DNA of 52,366 nucleotides from Bacillota bacterium (GTDB taxonomy: Bacteria > Bacillota > Sulfobacillia > JAJYWN01 > JAJZPE01): NCBI GenBank assembly GCA_036504675.1, contig DASXUT010000154.1:1-52366 (forward strand), in the 5' to 3' direction. How positions within the stretch are numbered: the first letter of the stretch is position 1; the number at the start of each line of letters is the position of its first letter. A program made the translations under genes and the position numbers. Below the pieces are notes generated by a model that was not told the origin of the DNA, made no database searches, and saw nothing but the letters and a program-made list of their open reading frames with translations. Below, piece after piece: positions 25,720 to 35,097 of the stretch.

Positions 25720-26493
25720 TCAGCCGGCCGGCCGGATCTCGGCCACTGAACCAATGACCACGTCGGCCAGCGGCTCGAGCTTCTCGCGCGGGTTGGTCCC
25801 GGTCAGGACCCCCACCTTGAGGCGCACCCCGGCGTTCCGGCCGAGGGCCATGTCGTCGGGGGTGTCTCCGACCATCGCCACGTGCTCGGGCTGAACCCCG
25901 AGTTGCTCGCAGACGTGGAGGACGAGGTCCGGGTGGGGCTTGCCGCGCTTGACCAGGTCGCTCCCGCCCAGGTAGTGCAGGAACGGGCGGAGGCCGGTCA
26001 TGGTCAGCATGACCTCGCTGCGGGTGACCATATCGGTGGTGGCCACGGCCAGCCGGAGGCCGGCCTTTCTCAGGTCGCTCAGGGCCGCGGCCGCTCCGGG
26101 CAGGGCCTGGCTGACCTCACCAATCCTGGCCAGGAGCCGTTCCTCGGCCCGGGCGAAGGCCTTTTCGATGACCGACCGCGCCTCGCTCCATCCGAGCCCG
26201 GCGTATCGGTACAGGGCCCCGGCGGCGATGATCGTCTCCTCGGCCCGCGAGGCCATGGCCAGGGGCCCGGCCGGATCGATCCAACAGCGCCCGCGGTCGT
26301 ATCCATCCACCGCATCGAGGTGCGCGGCCAGGTCCGGGGTCAGCCGGATGATCTCGCCCAGGGCCTTACGGCGCTCCTCGGCCATGGCCATCCACCATGG
26401 AAAACAATCGACGAGGGTACCGTCCTTGTCGAAGATGATCGCCTCGACCTCGGCCACCACCGGGCCGAAACGGACAGGGAGCATGGTCGTCAC
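25720..26493 (-). CDS. HAD-superfamily phosphatase, phosphoglycolate phosphatase-like
   Basis: The 257-residue protein has HAD motif I IIFDKDGTLVD (Asp nucleophile and acid/base Asp), motif II VATTD, a Lys in KRGKPHPD, and motif IV VGDTPDD. A helical cap lies between motifs I and II (about 35-120), as in Gph/PgmB-type enzymes. The substrate is unknown. GTG at 26493 overlaps the ppdK stop (GTGA), so it is co-translated with ppdK; an ATG three codons later is possible. The coupling suggests a role linked to PPDK, for example disposal of a phosphorylated side product, but this is inference. Confidence 0.85.
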   Translation of the reverse strand: MTTMLPVRFGPVVAEVEAIIFDKDGTLVDCFPWWMAMAEERRKALGEIIRLTPDLAAHLDAVDGYDRGRCWIDPAGPLAMASRAEETIIAAGALYRYAGLGWSEARSVIEKAFARAEERLLARIGEVSQALPGAAAALSDLRKAGLRLAVATTDMVTRSEVMLTMTGLRPFLHYLGGSDLVKRGKPHPDLVLHVCEQLGVQPEHVAMVGDTPDDMALGRNAGVRLKVGVLTGTNPREKLEPLADVVIGSVAEIRPAG

Positions 26494-29174
26494 TTATCCT
26501 TTTCGACGGCGATCTTTTGGGCCACGTTGGCCTGAGCGGCGGCCAGCCGGGCGATGGGCACCCGAAAGGGCGAGCAGGACACGTAGTCCAGGCCCACCCG
26601 ATGGCAGAAGCCGATCGACTGCGGGTCCCCGCCGTGCTCGCCGCAGATCCCGATCTGCAGGCCGGGCCGCGTCCCCCGGCCGAGCCGGACGGCCATCTCG
26701 ACGAGCTTGCCGACGCCGCCCTCGTCCAGGGTGGCGAAGGGGTTACCGGGCAGGATGCCCTTTTGCGTGTAGATCGGTAGGAACTTGGCCTCGGCGTCAT
26801 CACGGGAAAAGCCGAAGGTCATCTGGGTCAGGTCGTTGGTGCCAAAGGAGAAGAACTCGGCCTCGGTGGCGATCTCGTCGGCGGTCAGGGCGGCCCGCGG
26901 GACCTCGATCATCGTCCCGATCATGATCTGCTTGAGGGTCACCCCGGTGGCCTTCTGGACCTCGTCAAGGACCCGCTCGGTCATGCCGCGGAGGAGCTGG
27001 AGCTCCTTGATGTGGCCGACGAGGGGAATCATCACCTCGGGCCGGGCGTCAACGCCCTCCTTGACCAGTTGGGCGGCGGCCTGGAAGATGGCCCGGCACT
27101 GCATCTCGTAGATCTCGGGATGGACGACGCCAAGACGGCAGCCGCGGAAGCCCATCATCGGGTTGAACTCGGCCAGGGCCCGGACTTTCTTGAGCAGCTC
27201 CTCTTTCTCGGCGATCTCGGCGTCGTGGCCGGTCTCACCCTTGGAGGCCAACGCCCGCAGGCGGGCGATGTCGACGGCCAACTCCTCGCCGTCGGGAAGG
27301 AACTCGTGGAGCGGCGGGTCGAGGAGACGGATGGTCACCGGGAACCCTTCCATCGCCTTGAGGATCCCGTAGAAGTCGCCTTGCTGCATCGGCAGGAGCT
27401 TGTCAAGGGCCGCCCGGCGGTCTTTTTCGTTCAGGGCCACGATCATCTCCTGGACCACGGGGATGCGCTCGTGGGCCATGAACATGTGCTCAGTCCGGCA
27501 CAGGCCGATCCCCTTGGCTCCGAAGTCGCGGGCCTTCTTGGCGTCGCCCGGCGTATCGGCGTTGGCCCACACGCCGAGTTTTTTGAGCTCGTCGCACCAA
27601 CCCAGGATCTCCTCGAACTCGCCGGAGAGCTCCGGGTCGACCAGGGGCACTTCGCCCAGGATGACCTGGCCGGTGGCCCCGTCGATGGAGACGAGGTCGC
27701 CCTCGTGGATGGCCGCCCCGTCGACGAGGACCTCCTTCCGCTCAACGCTGATCTTCAAGGCGTCGCACCCGACCACGCAGGGTTTGCCCATGTGGCGGGC
27801 GACGATGGCGGCGTGGCAGGTCATCCCGCCGCGGCTGGTCAAGATGCCCTGGGCGGCGATGATCCCGTGGATGTCGTCGGGGGTGGTCTCCGGGCGAACC
27901 AGGAGGACCTTCTGCCCCTTCTCCCCGCGAGCCTGGGCCTCGTCGGCATCGAAGACGACCTGGCCGGAGGCGGCCCCCGGCGAGGCCGGCAGGCCCTGGG
28001 CGATCACCTTCAGCTTGGCCTTGGGGTCGATTCCACGGTGGAGGAGCTTGGTCAACTGGTCGGGCTCGATCCGCATGATCGCCTCACGCTTGCCGATCTT
28101 GCCCTCGTGGACGAGGTCGGCGGCGATCTTGACCGCCGCCGCGGCCGTTCGCTTGCCGGTCCGGGTCTGCAGGAGATAGAGCACGCCGTGCTCGACGGTG
28201 AACTCGATGTCCTGCATGTCGGCATAGTGCTGCTCGAGCAGTCCACAGACCCCGACCAATTGCTTGTAGACGGCCGGAAGGTCCTTGTCAAGCTCGGCGA
28301 TGGGCTTCGGGGTGCGGATGCCGGCGACCACGTCCTCGCCCTGGGCGTTGGTCAAGTATTCGCCATAGAGGCCCTTGTCACCGGTGGCCGGGTTGCGGGT
28401 GAAGATGACCCCGGTGCCCGAATCGAAACCCATGTTCCCGAAGACCATCGTCTGGACGTTGACGGCCGTCCCGAGGTCGGCGGGAATGTTGTTCTGCTTG
28501 CGGTAGACGATGGCCCGCTGGTTGTGCCAGGAGGCGAAGACGGCGACGACGGCCATCTCCAGCTGGACCACGGGGTCCTGCGGGAAGTCCCGCCCGGCCT
28601 CCCGCTTAACGACTTCCTTGTACTCGTGGACGATGCTCCTCAGGCTGTCCGGCGAGATCTCGTGGTCGAAGCGGACCCGCTGGTCCTCCTTGTGGCCCTC
28701 GAGGAGGCGCTCGAAGTCGTGGATGTCGACCTTGAGGACGACGTTCGAGAACATCTGGATGAACCGCCGATAGCAGTCGTAGGCGAAGCGCTCGTCGTTC
28801 GTGGCCCTGGCCACGGCGAGCACGGTCTGATCATTGAGACCCAGGTTGAGGATGGTGTCCATCATCCCGGGCATGGAGAACTTGGCGCCCGACCGGACCG
28901 ACACCAACAGCGGGGTGTGGGTATCGCCCAGCTTCTTCCCGGTCTTCTTCTCCAGGCGGTCGAGTTCCGCCAGGGCCGCCGGCCACAGGCCTTCGGGAAG
29001 CTTCTCGCCCTCGGCGTAGAAGGCCTTGCAGGCCTCGGTGCTGATGGTGAACCCGGGCGGGACGGGCAACCCGATGTGGGTCATCTCGGCCAGGTTGGCC
29101 CCCTTGCCGCCGAGCAGATCGCGTTGACAGGCCCGTCCCTCGGCAAATGGAAAGACGTACTGTACCCCGCTCAT
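26490..29174 (-). CDS. ppdK: Pyruvate, phosphate dikinase
   Basis: The 894-residue enzyme interconverts pyruvate, ATP and Pi with PEP, AMP and PPi. It has an N-terminal ATP-binding domain (start GVQYVFPFAEGRACQRDLLG, then GGKGANLAEM), a central swivelling domain with phospho-His in RGGMTCHAAIVARHMGKPC (the Thr two residues before His is the regulatory site) and a C-terminal PEP/pyruvate barrel ending in GICGEHGGDP. The length is standard. The ATG at 29174 shares its A with the ppsR stop (TGATG) and has GGGAGGGAG upstream inside ppsR; a longer upstream frame overlaps ppsR and is rejected. ppsR encodes its own regulator, so both are made from one transcript. Confidence 0.97.
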   Translation of the reverse strand: MSGVQYVFPFAEGRACQRDLLGGKGANLAEMTHIGLPVPPGFTISTEACKAFYAEGEKLPEGLWPAALAELDRLEKKTGKKLGDTHTPLLVSVRSGAKFSMPGMMDTILNLGLNDQTVLAVARATNDERFAYDCYRRFIQMFSNVVLKVDIHDFERLLEGHKEDQRVRFDHEISPDSLRSIVHEYKEVVKREAGRDFPQDPVVQLEMAVVAVFASWHNQRAIVYRKQNNIPADLGTAVNVQTMVFGNMGFDSGTGVIFTRNPATGDKGLYGEYLTNAQGEDVVAGIRTPKPIAELDKDLPAVYKQLVGVCGLLEQHYADMQDIEFTVEHGVLYLLQTRTGKRTAAAAVKIAADLVHEGKIGKREAIMRIEPDQLTKLLHRGIDPKAKLKVIAQGLPASPGAASGQVVFDADEAQARGEKGQKVLLVRPETTPDDIHGIIAAQGILTSRGGMTCHAAIVARHMGKPCVVGCDALKISVERKEVLVDGAAIHEGDLVSIDGATGQVILGEVPLVDPELSGEFEEILGWCDELKKLGVWANADTPGDAKKARDFGAKGIGLCRTEHMFMAHERIPVVQEMIVALNEKDRRAALDKLLPMQQGDFYGILKAMEGFPVTIRLLDPPLHEFLPDGEELAVDIARLRALASKGETGHDAEIAEKEELLKKVRALAEFNPMMGFRGCRLGVVHPEIYEMQCRAIFQAAAQLVKEGVDARPEVMIPLVGHIKELQLLRGMTERVLDEVQKATGVTLKQIMIGTMIEVPRAALTADEIATEAEFFSFGTNDLTQMTFGFSRDDAEAKFLPIYTQKGILPGNPFATLDEGGVGKLVEMAVRLGRGTRPGLQIGICGEHGGDPQSIGFCHRVGLDYVSCSPFRVPIARLAAAQANVAQKIAVEKDK

Positions 29175-29989
29175 CAGTCTCTCGTCTCCCTCCCTTTGAT
29201 CATCCGAAGAATGGCGCCGGCCGTCTCCTCGACGGCCTTGCCGGTGACATCGATGCGGCGGCAACCGAGGTGTTTCATGATTCCCCCGGCGTACTCGAGT
29301 TCCTCGATGATCCTTTCCCGGCTGGCATAACCGGCCTCGCCGGGCAGACCGAGGACTTCGAGCCGCTCCCCACGGATATCATTGAGCTTTTCGGGGTCGA
29401 TGGTCAGGCCGATGACCTTTCCCCGCGGCAGCTTGAACAGCTCGGGCGGCGGCGGGACCTCGGGGACCAGGGGCACGTTGGCCGCTTTGACCCGCTTGTT
29501 GGCCAGGTATATGCTGACGGGCGTCTTCGAGGTCCGGGAGACGCCGACCAGGACGACGTCAGCCCGATCCAGGCCGCGCGGGTCGAGTCCGTCGTCGTGG
29601 TCGACGGCGAACTCGACCGCCTCGATGCGGCGGTAGTAGTCCTCATCGACCCGCCGGAAGAGGCCCGTCTCCATCCGGGGGGCGCCGCCGGCGACCCGGG
29701 CCAGGGCGGCCAGGGTCGGGCCGAACAGGTCGACCTGCGGGATGTCCCGGGCGGCCGCCTCGACCGCCATGGCTTCCCGGAGTTCCGGCAGAAGCAGGGT
29801 GTGGACGATGGCGCAGGAGCCCCGGGTGTGAGCCCGCTCGATGACTTCGAGGAGGTGGTCGCGGTCGCTGATGTACGGCGCCCGAACGACTTCGAACTCC
29901 TCCTCGAACTGGCTCATGGCCCCTCTGGCGACCAGCTCGGCGGTTTCACCAATGGAATCGGAGACGACGAAGACGGCCGGCCGGTCCAC
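29174..29989 (-). CDS. ppsR: PPDK regulatory protein (DUF299 bifunctional kinase/phosphorylase)
   Basis: The 271-residue protein belongs to the YqfL/PpsR family that phosphorylates the regulatory Thr of PPDK with ADP and removes it with Pi. Diagnostic features are VVSDSIGETAELV at the N-terminus, the P-loop-like GVSRTSKTPVSIYLA (about 148-162), VPLVPEVPPPPELF, IGLTIDPEKLNDIR, and a C-terminal RRIDVTGKAVEETA. GTG at 29989 follows GGGGGTGATCA. It overlaps ppdK by one base. The position after glyS is the usual one in Bacillota. A start-region extension is not needed, as length matches the family. Confidence 0.95.
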   Translation of the reverse strand: MDRPAVFVVSDSIGETAELVARGAMSQFEEEFEVVRAPYISDRDHLLEVIERAHTRGSCAIVHTLLLPELREAMAVEAAARDIPQVDLFGPTLAALARVAGGAPRMETGLFRRVDEDYYRRIEAVEFAVDHDDGLDPRGLDRADVVLVGVSRTSKTPVSIYLANKRVKAANVPLVPEVPPPPELFKLPRGKVIGLTIDPEKLNDIRGERLEVLGLPGEAGYASRERIIEELEYAGGIMKHLGCRRIDVTGKAVEETAGAILRMIKGRETRD

Positions 29990-30060
29990 CTGATCACCCC
30001 CACTATTTACGCTGCGGGCCTGGGATTTCCTTTAGCACCGGGGATCCTTGCTGTTGCCAT

Positions 30061-32172
30061 TCAGGCCTTGGCCGGGACGAGCTTGGACAGATCGGCCATC
30101 CGGGTGGCCAGATTGGAGACGGAACGGAGGAGGTTCAGCCGGTTGTCCCTGACCAGTTCGTCCTCGACCATGACCATCACGGCATCGAAGAAGGCGTCGA
30201 CCGCCGGGCGCAGTCGGGACAGGCTTCTCAGAAAATCGGCGTAGCGCTCCTCTCTCTCCATGGCCAGGGCCTCGGCGGCGACGTCCTCATAGTCGGCGAG
30301 GAGGCGCCTCTCGGCCTCGTGCTGGAAGAGGCCGGGGTCGATGGGCTTGACCGCCGGGGCCTTCCCGGCCAGGTTGGCCGCGCGGGTGAAGGCCGTGACG
30401 ACGTCGGCGAAGGTCCCTTCGTCGCGGACCTCGGACAGGGCGCGGGCCCGGGCGAGGGCCGCGGTCAGATCGTCGAAGCCGGCCGAGAGGGTCGCCTCGA
30501 TGACGTCATAGCGCAACCCGGTTTCATCCATCGAGGCCTGCAGCCGCTGACGAAGGAAGTCGAGCAGGGCCGAGCGTCCTTCGGGGGCGGTGACGATCCC
30601 CTTCAGGTGGTCGAAGGCCCGGTCGACGAGGCCGCTGAGGGACAGGCGGAGGCCCGCTCCGAGGATGATCGCCACCACGCCCTGGGCCGCCCGGCGCAGT
30701 CCGTAGGGGTCCTGCGAGCCGGTGGGGACGATCCCGGTGCCGAAGGCGGCTGAGAGGGTGTCGACCTTGTCGGCCAGGGCCAGGAGGCGCCCGGCCGGCG
30801 TGGCCGGGATGTCGTCCCCGGCGAAAGCCGGTCGGTACTGCTCACCGATGGCCGCGGCGACGGCTTCGGGCTCACCGGCCTTGTCGGCGTAGACCCGGCC
30901 CATGCGCCCCTGCAGTTCCGGGAACTCCTTGACGACGCTGGTGACGAGATCGGCCTTGGCCAGGTGGGCCGCATGCCTCGCCGTCTCGGCCAGTCCGGCG
31001 TCGTCCCCGGCGATGTCCACCACCAGGGCTTCTAGGCGGTGAGTCTTGTCGCCCATGGTCCCCAATCGCTCTTGGAAGGAGACGCCGTCGAGTTCGGCCA
31101 CCCGGTCCCGGAGGGGCCGGGCAAGGTCCTCTTCGAAGAAGAACTTGCCGTCGGCCAGGCGAGCCCGCAGGACTCTCTCGTTGCCGGCCCGGACGACGTC
31201 GATGGCGCAGTCGTCGCCGTTGCGAACGGTGATGAACAAGGGCATCAGGTGGCCCTTGGCGTCCACCACCGGGAAGTAGCGCTGGTGGTGCTTCATCGTG
31301 GTGATCAGGATGTCGGCCGGGACGGCCAGGTATTCTTGGTTGAAGCGGCCGAGGAGGGCGGTCGGGTACTCGACCAGGTAGGTCACCTCGTCGAGGAGGG
31401 ACGGGTCTTCGAGAACCCGCCCGCCGGCCTTTTCCGCCAGTGCCCGGATCTGGGCCAGGATCTGGGTCCGGCGCTCGGCCGGATCGACGACGATCTGAGC
31501 CCGGCGGACGACCGGCAGGTACTCGGCGGCATGGCCCACCCGATGCGGCTTGGGACTGAGGAAACGGTGCCCCAGGGTCTCCCGTCCGGAGGAAACCCCG
31601 TCGAGGCTGAAGGGGATGAGCCGGTCTTGGTAGAGGGCGAGGAGCCACTTAATCGGCCGGACGAAGCGCAGGTCGTGATCGCCCCAGCGCATCAGCTTGG
31701 GCCATTCGAGCTTGGTGATGAAGGCCGGAAAGACCCCCCCGAGGACCTCCTCGGCGGTGCGGCCGAGCTCGGTCTTTAGGGCGAAGACATATTCGCCGCC
31801 GGCCACGGTCCGGACGGTCAGGTCGGCCGGGGTGACCCCCTGCGAGCGAGCGAAGCCCTCGGCCGCCTTGGTCGGCCGCCCTTCCGGGTCGTAGGCGGCC
31901 TTCCTGGCCGGCCCCTTGACCTCGATGATCCGGTCGTCCTGCCGGGAGGCCACGCCCGAGGCGATCAGGACGAGGCGGCGCGGGGTCCCATAGGCCAGGA
32001 CGTCGCTTGCGCCCAAACGCGCTTCCTTGAGCAGGGCCCGGCCGCGGGCAGCCAGTTGCTCGAGGGCCGCCGGCATGAAGCGGGCCGGGATCTCTTCGGT
32101 GCCGATCTCCAGGACCAGGTCGACCGGACCGCCGAGGGCCTGACGCCCACCGGTATCTTTCTTAGCTGGCAT
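30061..32172 (-). CDS. glyS: Glycyl-tRNA synthetase beta subunit
   Basis: The 703-residue subunit of the bacterial alpha2beta2 enzyme begins with [20 protein letters not shown], the standard N-terminus, and contains [19 protein letters not shown] (conserved in all GlyS), an HD-like region and a C-terminal anticodon-binding domain (from about 570, [13 protein letters not shown]). It recognises tRNA-Gly while the alpha subunit carries catalysis. The ATG overlaps glyQ by 11 nt, securing equal synthesis of both subunits. The gene is under the T-box upstream of glyQ. The length agrees with the family. Confidence 0.97.
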   Translation of the reverse strand: MPAKKDTGGRQALGGPVDLVLEIGTEEIPARFMPAALEQLAARGRALLKEARLGASDVLAYGTPRRLVLIASGVASRQDDRIIEVKGPARKAAYDPEGRPTKAAEGFARSQGVTPADLTVRTVAGGEYVFALKTELGRTAEEVLGGVFPAFITKLEWPKLMRWGDHDLRFVRPIKWLLALYQDRLIPFSLDGVSSGRETLGHRFLSPKPHRVGHAAEYLPVVRRAQIVVDPAERRTQILAQIRALAEKAGGRVLEDPSLLDEVTYLVEYPTALLGRFNQEYLAVPADILITTMKHHQRYFPVVDAKGHLMPLFITVRNGDDCAIDVVRAGNERVLRARLADGKFFFEEDLARPLRDRVAELDGVSFQERLGTMGDKTHRLEALVVDIAGDDAGLAETARHAAHLAKADLVTSVVKEFPELQGRMGRVYADKAGEPEAVAAAIGEQYRPAFAGDDIPATPAGRLLALADKVDTLSAAFGTGIVPTGSQDPYGLRRAAQGVVAIILGAGLRLSLSGLVDRAFDHLKGIVTAPEGRSALLDFLRQRLQASMDETGLRYDVIEATLSAGFDDLTAALARARALSEVRDEGTFADVVTAFTRAANLAGKAPAVKPIDPGLFQHEAERRLLADYEDVAAEALAMEREERYADFLRSLSRLRPAVDAFFDAVMVMVEDELVRDNRLNLLRSVSNLATRMADLSKLVPAKA

Positions 32173-33136
32173 GGGATTCGCCTCCCCTGGGGGACTGGCC
32201 GGCCTCGGACCCGTCGACGGCCCCGGACGCCGACCCGGCGCCGCCGAACTTGCCGGTCAGCGGGAAGCCCATCTCTTCGCGGACCTTCAGCCAGGCCTGG
32301 GCACACCCCCGGGCGATCGCCCGGATGCGACCGAGGTAGCGGGTGCGCTCGGTGACGCTGATGGCCCCCCTGGCCTCGAGGACGTTGAACGCGTGCGAGC
32401 ACTTGAGGACGAAGTCGTAGGCCGGCAGGATCAGGCCGTGCTCGAGAACCCGCTTGGCCTCCCGCTCATAGAGGTCGAAGGCGGTGATCAGAGCGCCCAC
32501 GTCGGCCACTTCGAAGCTGTAGGCCGAGTGCTCATACTCAGCCCTCTTGAAGACGTCGCCGTAAGTCACATCGCCGACCCAGATGATGTCGAAGAGGTTA
32601 TCCTTGTCCTGCAGGTAGCCGGTGAGCCGTTCCAGCCCGTAGGTTATCTCCGCCGAAACCGGCCGGGCTTCGAACCCACCGACCTGTTGGAAGTAGGTGA
32701 ACTGGGTGATCTCCATCCCGTCGAGCCAGACCTCCCAGCCCGTGCCGGCCGCCCCGAGGGTCGGGGCTTCCCAGTTGTCCTCGACGAAGCGGATATCGTG
32801 CCGCTTGGCATCGATCCCCAGAGCGGCCAGGCTGGCCAGGTAGACCTCTTGGATATCGTCGATGGAGGGTTTGATGATGACCTGGAACTGGTGGTGCTGG
32901 TAGAAACGGTTGGGGTTCTCGCCGTAACGGGCGTCGGCCGGACGACGGGAGGGCTCGACATATGCCACCCGCCACGGTTCCGGGCCGAGGGCTCGGAAGA
33001 AACTCATCGGGTTCATCGTCCCGGCGCCCTTCTCGACGTCGTATGGCTGCCCCAAGAGACAGCCTCGGTCCTGCCAGAACTGGCTGAGGGTCAGGATGAC
33101 CTCCTGGAAGGTCAGGGGTTTGTGGGCTCTTGGCAT
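32162..33136 (-). CDS. glyQ: Glycyl-tRNA synthetase alpha subunit
   Basis: The 324-residue catalytic subunit contains [53 protein letters not shown] and the class II motif QFQVIIKPS, ending with [19 protein letters not shown] (near 255). The C-terminal extension beyond the usual 290-295 residues ([16 protein letters not shown] and so on) is low complexity. The ATG at 33136 is set by GGGAGGAAGAG upstream; the open frame continues 71 codons into the T-box leader and is not real there. Transcription starts at the T-box promoter. Confidence 0.97.
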   Translation of the reverse strand: MPRAHKPLTFQEVILTLSQFWQDRGCLLGQPYDVEKGAGTMNPMSFFRALGPEPWRVAYVEPSRRPADARYGENPNRFYQHHQFQVIIKPSIDDIQEVYLASLAALGIDAKRHDIRFVEDNWEAPTLGAAGTGWEVWLDGMEITQFTYFQQVGGFEARPVSAEITYGLERLTGYLQDKDNLFDIIWVGDVTYGDVFKRAEYEHSAYSFEVADVGALITAFDLYEREAKRVLEHGLILPAYDFVLKCSHAFNVLEARGAISVTERTRYLGRIRAIARGCAQAWLKVREEMGFPLTGKFGGAGSASGAVDGSEAGQSPRGGESHAS

Positions 33137-33173
33137 TTCTCTTCCTCCCGACTGGTTGGACCCGCCGCAGACG

Positions 33174-33406
33174 AAATCCCGTCCTCCGGGCGGCGTAAGA
33201 CGCTGCCCAGGGACGGGATTAATGTTCCCGCGGTTCCACCCTGGTTGGCCGGCCGGCCGTGGCATCCGCCACGGGCCGATCGGTCCGCTCGCTTCGGCGG
33301 AGCTCGTCGAGCGCCTCCCCGATGCCCCGCGCCGGTTCGCACCATCCACCGGCTCTCTTGGGCGGGACGCCCCGGGTACCCCTCTCGGTCATTGCTCCCC
33401 TAAACG
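33174..33406 (-). ncRNA. T-box riboswitch leader of glyQS (tRNA-Gly sensor)
   Basis: The minus strand between the promoter and glyQ carries the T-box sequence AGGGTGGAACCGCGGG (33227-33242) that forms the antiterminator with the acceptor end of uncharged tRNA. Directly after it, AATCCCGTCC (33211-33220) pairs with GGACGGGATTT (33174-33184) through an inner GC-rich stem to make the terminator, and TTTCG follows. Upstream is the conserved AGAGAG...GGTGGATGGTGCGAACC motif (about 33323-33355). Downstream genes are glyQS, so tRNA-Gly is the expected ligand; I did not assign the specifier codon because the Stem I fold is not certain by eye. Confidence 0.92.
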
Positions 33407-33412
33407 CTTATT

Positions 33413-33441
33413 AATCTACCAGATTCCGGGGGGGTTGTCAA
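33413..33441 (-). promoter_or_regulatory. Sigma-A promoter of the T-box glyQS operon
   Basis: A consensus -35 TTGACA (plus-strand 33436-33441) is 17 bases from -10 TAGATT (33413-33418). The start of transcription is expected near 33406, about 165 bases before the T-box sequence. Confidence 0.85.
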
Positions 33442-33477
33442 AAAAGGCGGCGGAGCGAGGGTGGGTCGCCCGGGGCC

Positions 33478-34902
33478 TCACGGAATCCAGTAGCTTGTCA
33501 GGCGGCCCATGGGCTGCAGCACCTTGCGGATCATCAGCATCCCGGTGTAGTTGCAGAGGGCGAAGACGAAGGCGCCCGGTGGGACGGCGGCCAGCCCCAG
33601 TTCGAGAGCCCGCCGGTAATCCGGCTCTCGCCGGATGCGATGGTCCTGGGCGGACGCGTATTTGAGCCTCAGGGCCAGGTCATCGGCCCAGGTACCGGAG
33701 ACCACGGTCCGCTCGAAGCCGGTCGGCCCCTCGAAGAGGTTCTCGAAGCCGACGTCCCAGATCCAGCCGACGTCGATGCCGCGGACGAGGGGGTCGTTCA
33801 TGGCCACGATGAGGGCCTTGGGTTGCGGGTGCATGACGATGGCCTTGATCATCTCATTGCAGCCGACGGGGTTCTTGACCATACCGATGAAGACCTTGCG
33901 GCCGCGGACCTTGACCACCTCGCCCCGGCCAAAGGCCGGCCGGCAACGCTCCAACCCCAAGCGGGCGACGTTTTCGTCGATGCCGAGGCAGGTCGCCGCG
34001 GTCAGGGCGGCCAGGGCGTTGTAGGCGTTGAACAGCCCGGGGAAGGCCAGGGAGACCTCGAGTGGGCCGGCGCCGTGCTCCACGGTGAGCAGCGACCCCT
34101 CAGCCCCGCGGGGCTTGATCTTCCGCAGGATGACCGAGGCCGTGGGCCGCCCGTAGCCGCAGCCGGGGCACTGGTAGATGCCGGCATGGGCGAAGTACTC
34201 GACCTTGTAGGTCAGGAGGGCACCGCAACGCGGGCAATGCCGGCCCTCAATCAGGTGGCCCTCGGTGTGCCTGTCGCCGAAGCCGTTCTCGGCCCCGAAG
34301 AAGCGGACGATCCGGCCCGATTGCGAATCGAGACTGGCCACCAGGGGGTCGTCGGCGTTGAGGACGCAGAAGCCGCCCGGGATCGAGGCCAGCCCGCGCC
34401 CGACCTTGGTGACGACGTTCTCGATCTGCCCGTAGCGGTCGACCTGGTCGCGGGAGAAGTTGGTGACCACCAGACCGACGCACTTGAGGTCGTTGGCCAC
34501 CAGGGGCAGCCATCCCTCATCGACTTCGAAGACGGCGTAGTCGGCCTCGATCCGGCCCAGGCAGTCGGCGGCGTTGACGAAGGCGGCGGCCACGCCATAC
34601 CGGAGGTTAGCCCCGGACGGGTTGTGGATCACCCGGTAGCCCGCCGTCCTCATGATCGAAGTCAGCATCCTGGCGGTCGTCGTCTTGCCGTTGGTCCCGG
34701 TGACCAGGATGCTGCCGCGCTTGACCCTGGCACCGAGGGTCCTCAGGATGGCCGGGTCGATGGTCAGGGCGACCTTCCCGGGCAGGTTGGAACCGCCGCG
34801 ACCGGCCGCCCGACTCGCGTAGAACGACAGCTTAGCGGAAGCCAAGGCTATCCGCCCGCGGAGACCATAGTGGCTCAAACGGCCGTCTCCCTCCCCAGAC
34901 AT
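33478..34902 (-). CDS. murT: MurT-like lipid II isoglutaminyl synthase subunit
   Basis: The 474-residue Mur-ligase-related protein has the P-loop GTNGKTTT (69-76), a central ATPase domain, a four-Cys zinc ribbon (C223, C226 in CPRCG; C245, C248 in CPGCG) that is specific to MurT, and a C-terminal DUF1727 domain (from about 345). MurT amidates the D-Glu of lipid II using ammonia from the glutaminase GatD. gatD normally lies directly beside murT, but here the neighbours are glyQ and recO, so the partner must be elsewhere or absent. The ATG at 34902 has a weak GAGGCG site; an upstream frame to 35019 crosses the promoter at 34941-34970. Confidence 0.88.
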   Translation of the reverse strand: MSGEGDGRLSHYGLRGRIALASAKLSFYASRAAGRGGSNLPGKVALTIDPAILRTLGARVKRGSILVTGTNGKTTTARMLTSIMRTAGYRVIHNPSGANLRYGVAAAFVNAADCLGRIEADYAVFEVDEGWLPLVANDLKCVGLVVTNFSRDQVDRYGQIENVVTKVGRGLASIPGGFCVLNADDPLVASLDSQSGRIVRFFGAENGFGDRHTEGHLIEGRHCPRCGALLTYKVEYFAHAGIYQCPGCGYGRPTASVILRKIKPRGAEGSLLTVEHGAGPLEVSLAFPGLFNAYNALAALTAATCLGIDENVARLGLERCRPAFGRGEVVKVRGRKVFIGMVKNPVGCNEMIKAIVMHPQPKALIVAMNDPLVRGIDVGWIWDVGFENLFEGPTGFERTVVSGTWADDLALRLKYASAQDHRIRREPDYRRALELGLAAVPPGAFVFALCNYTGMLMIRKVLQPMGRLTSYWIP

Positions 34903-34940
34903 GATCGCCTCGGCCGAAGGGCTAGGGCAAAGGCCGCTAT

Positions 34941-34970
34941 AGTCTATGGGAGGGGCCTGGCAGATGCCAA
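34941..34970 (-). promoter_or_regulatory. Probable promoter of murT
   Basis: TTGGCA (plus-strand 34965-34970) and TAGACT (34941-34946) are 18 bases apart. The expected start near 34934 gives a leader of about 30 bases before the murT ATG. It lies after the hairpin that closes the recO unit. Confidence 0.55.
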
Positions 34971-35016
34971 TAGTTGACAGAAGCATGGGACATAAGGGAG
35001 TCCGAAGAGGCAGATA

Positions 35017-35042
35017 CACCCCGGGAGTGATTCCCCGGGGTG
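35017..35042 (-). terminator. Hairpin terminator after recO
   Basis: CACCCCGGG (35017-35025) and CCCGGGGTG (35034-35042) form a 9-bp stem with an eight-base loop. It lies 56 bases after the recO stop. The following TGTATC is a poor T tract. Confidence 0.55.
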
Positions 35043-35097
35043 AAGACGAGCCGGCAACCCGTCGATGGCGGGCCTTGGCGAGAGGGCCAGGTCGGCC

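Noticed and set aside
27012-29330. Long plus-strand open frame opposite ppdK and the ppsR end
   Set aside because: It is the complement of ppdK, lacks motifs and a ribosome binding site, and shows the same antisense composition.
33243-33265. GGCC-rich repeats in the glyQS leader
   Set aside because: They are part of the T-box leader pairing and GC-rich composition, not an independent repeat family.
34974-34979. TTGACA on the plus strand near murT
   Set aside because: No -10 element lies at a suitable distance and no plus-strand gene follows.
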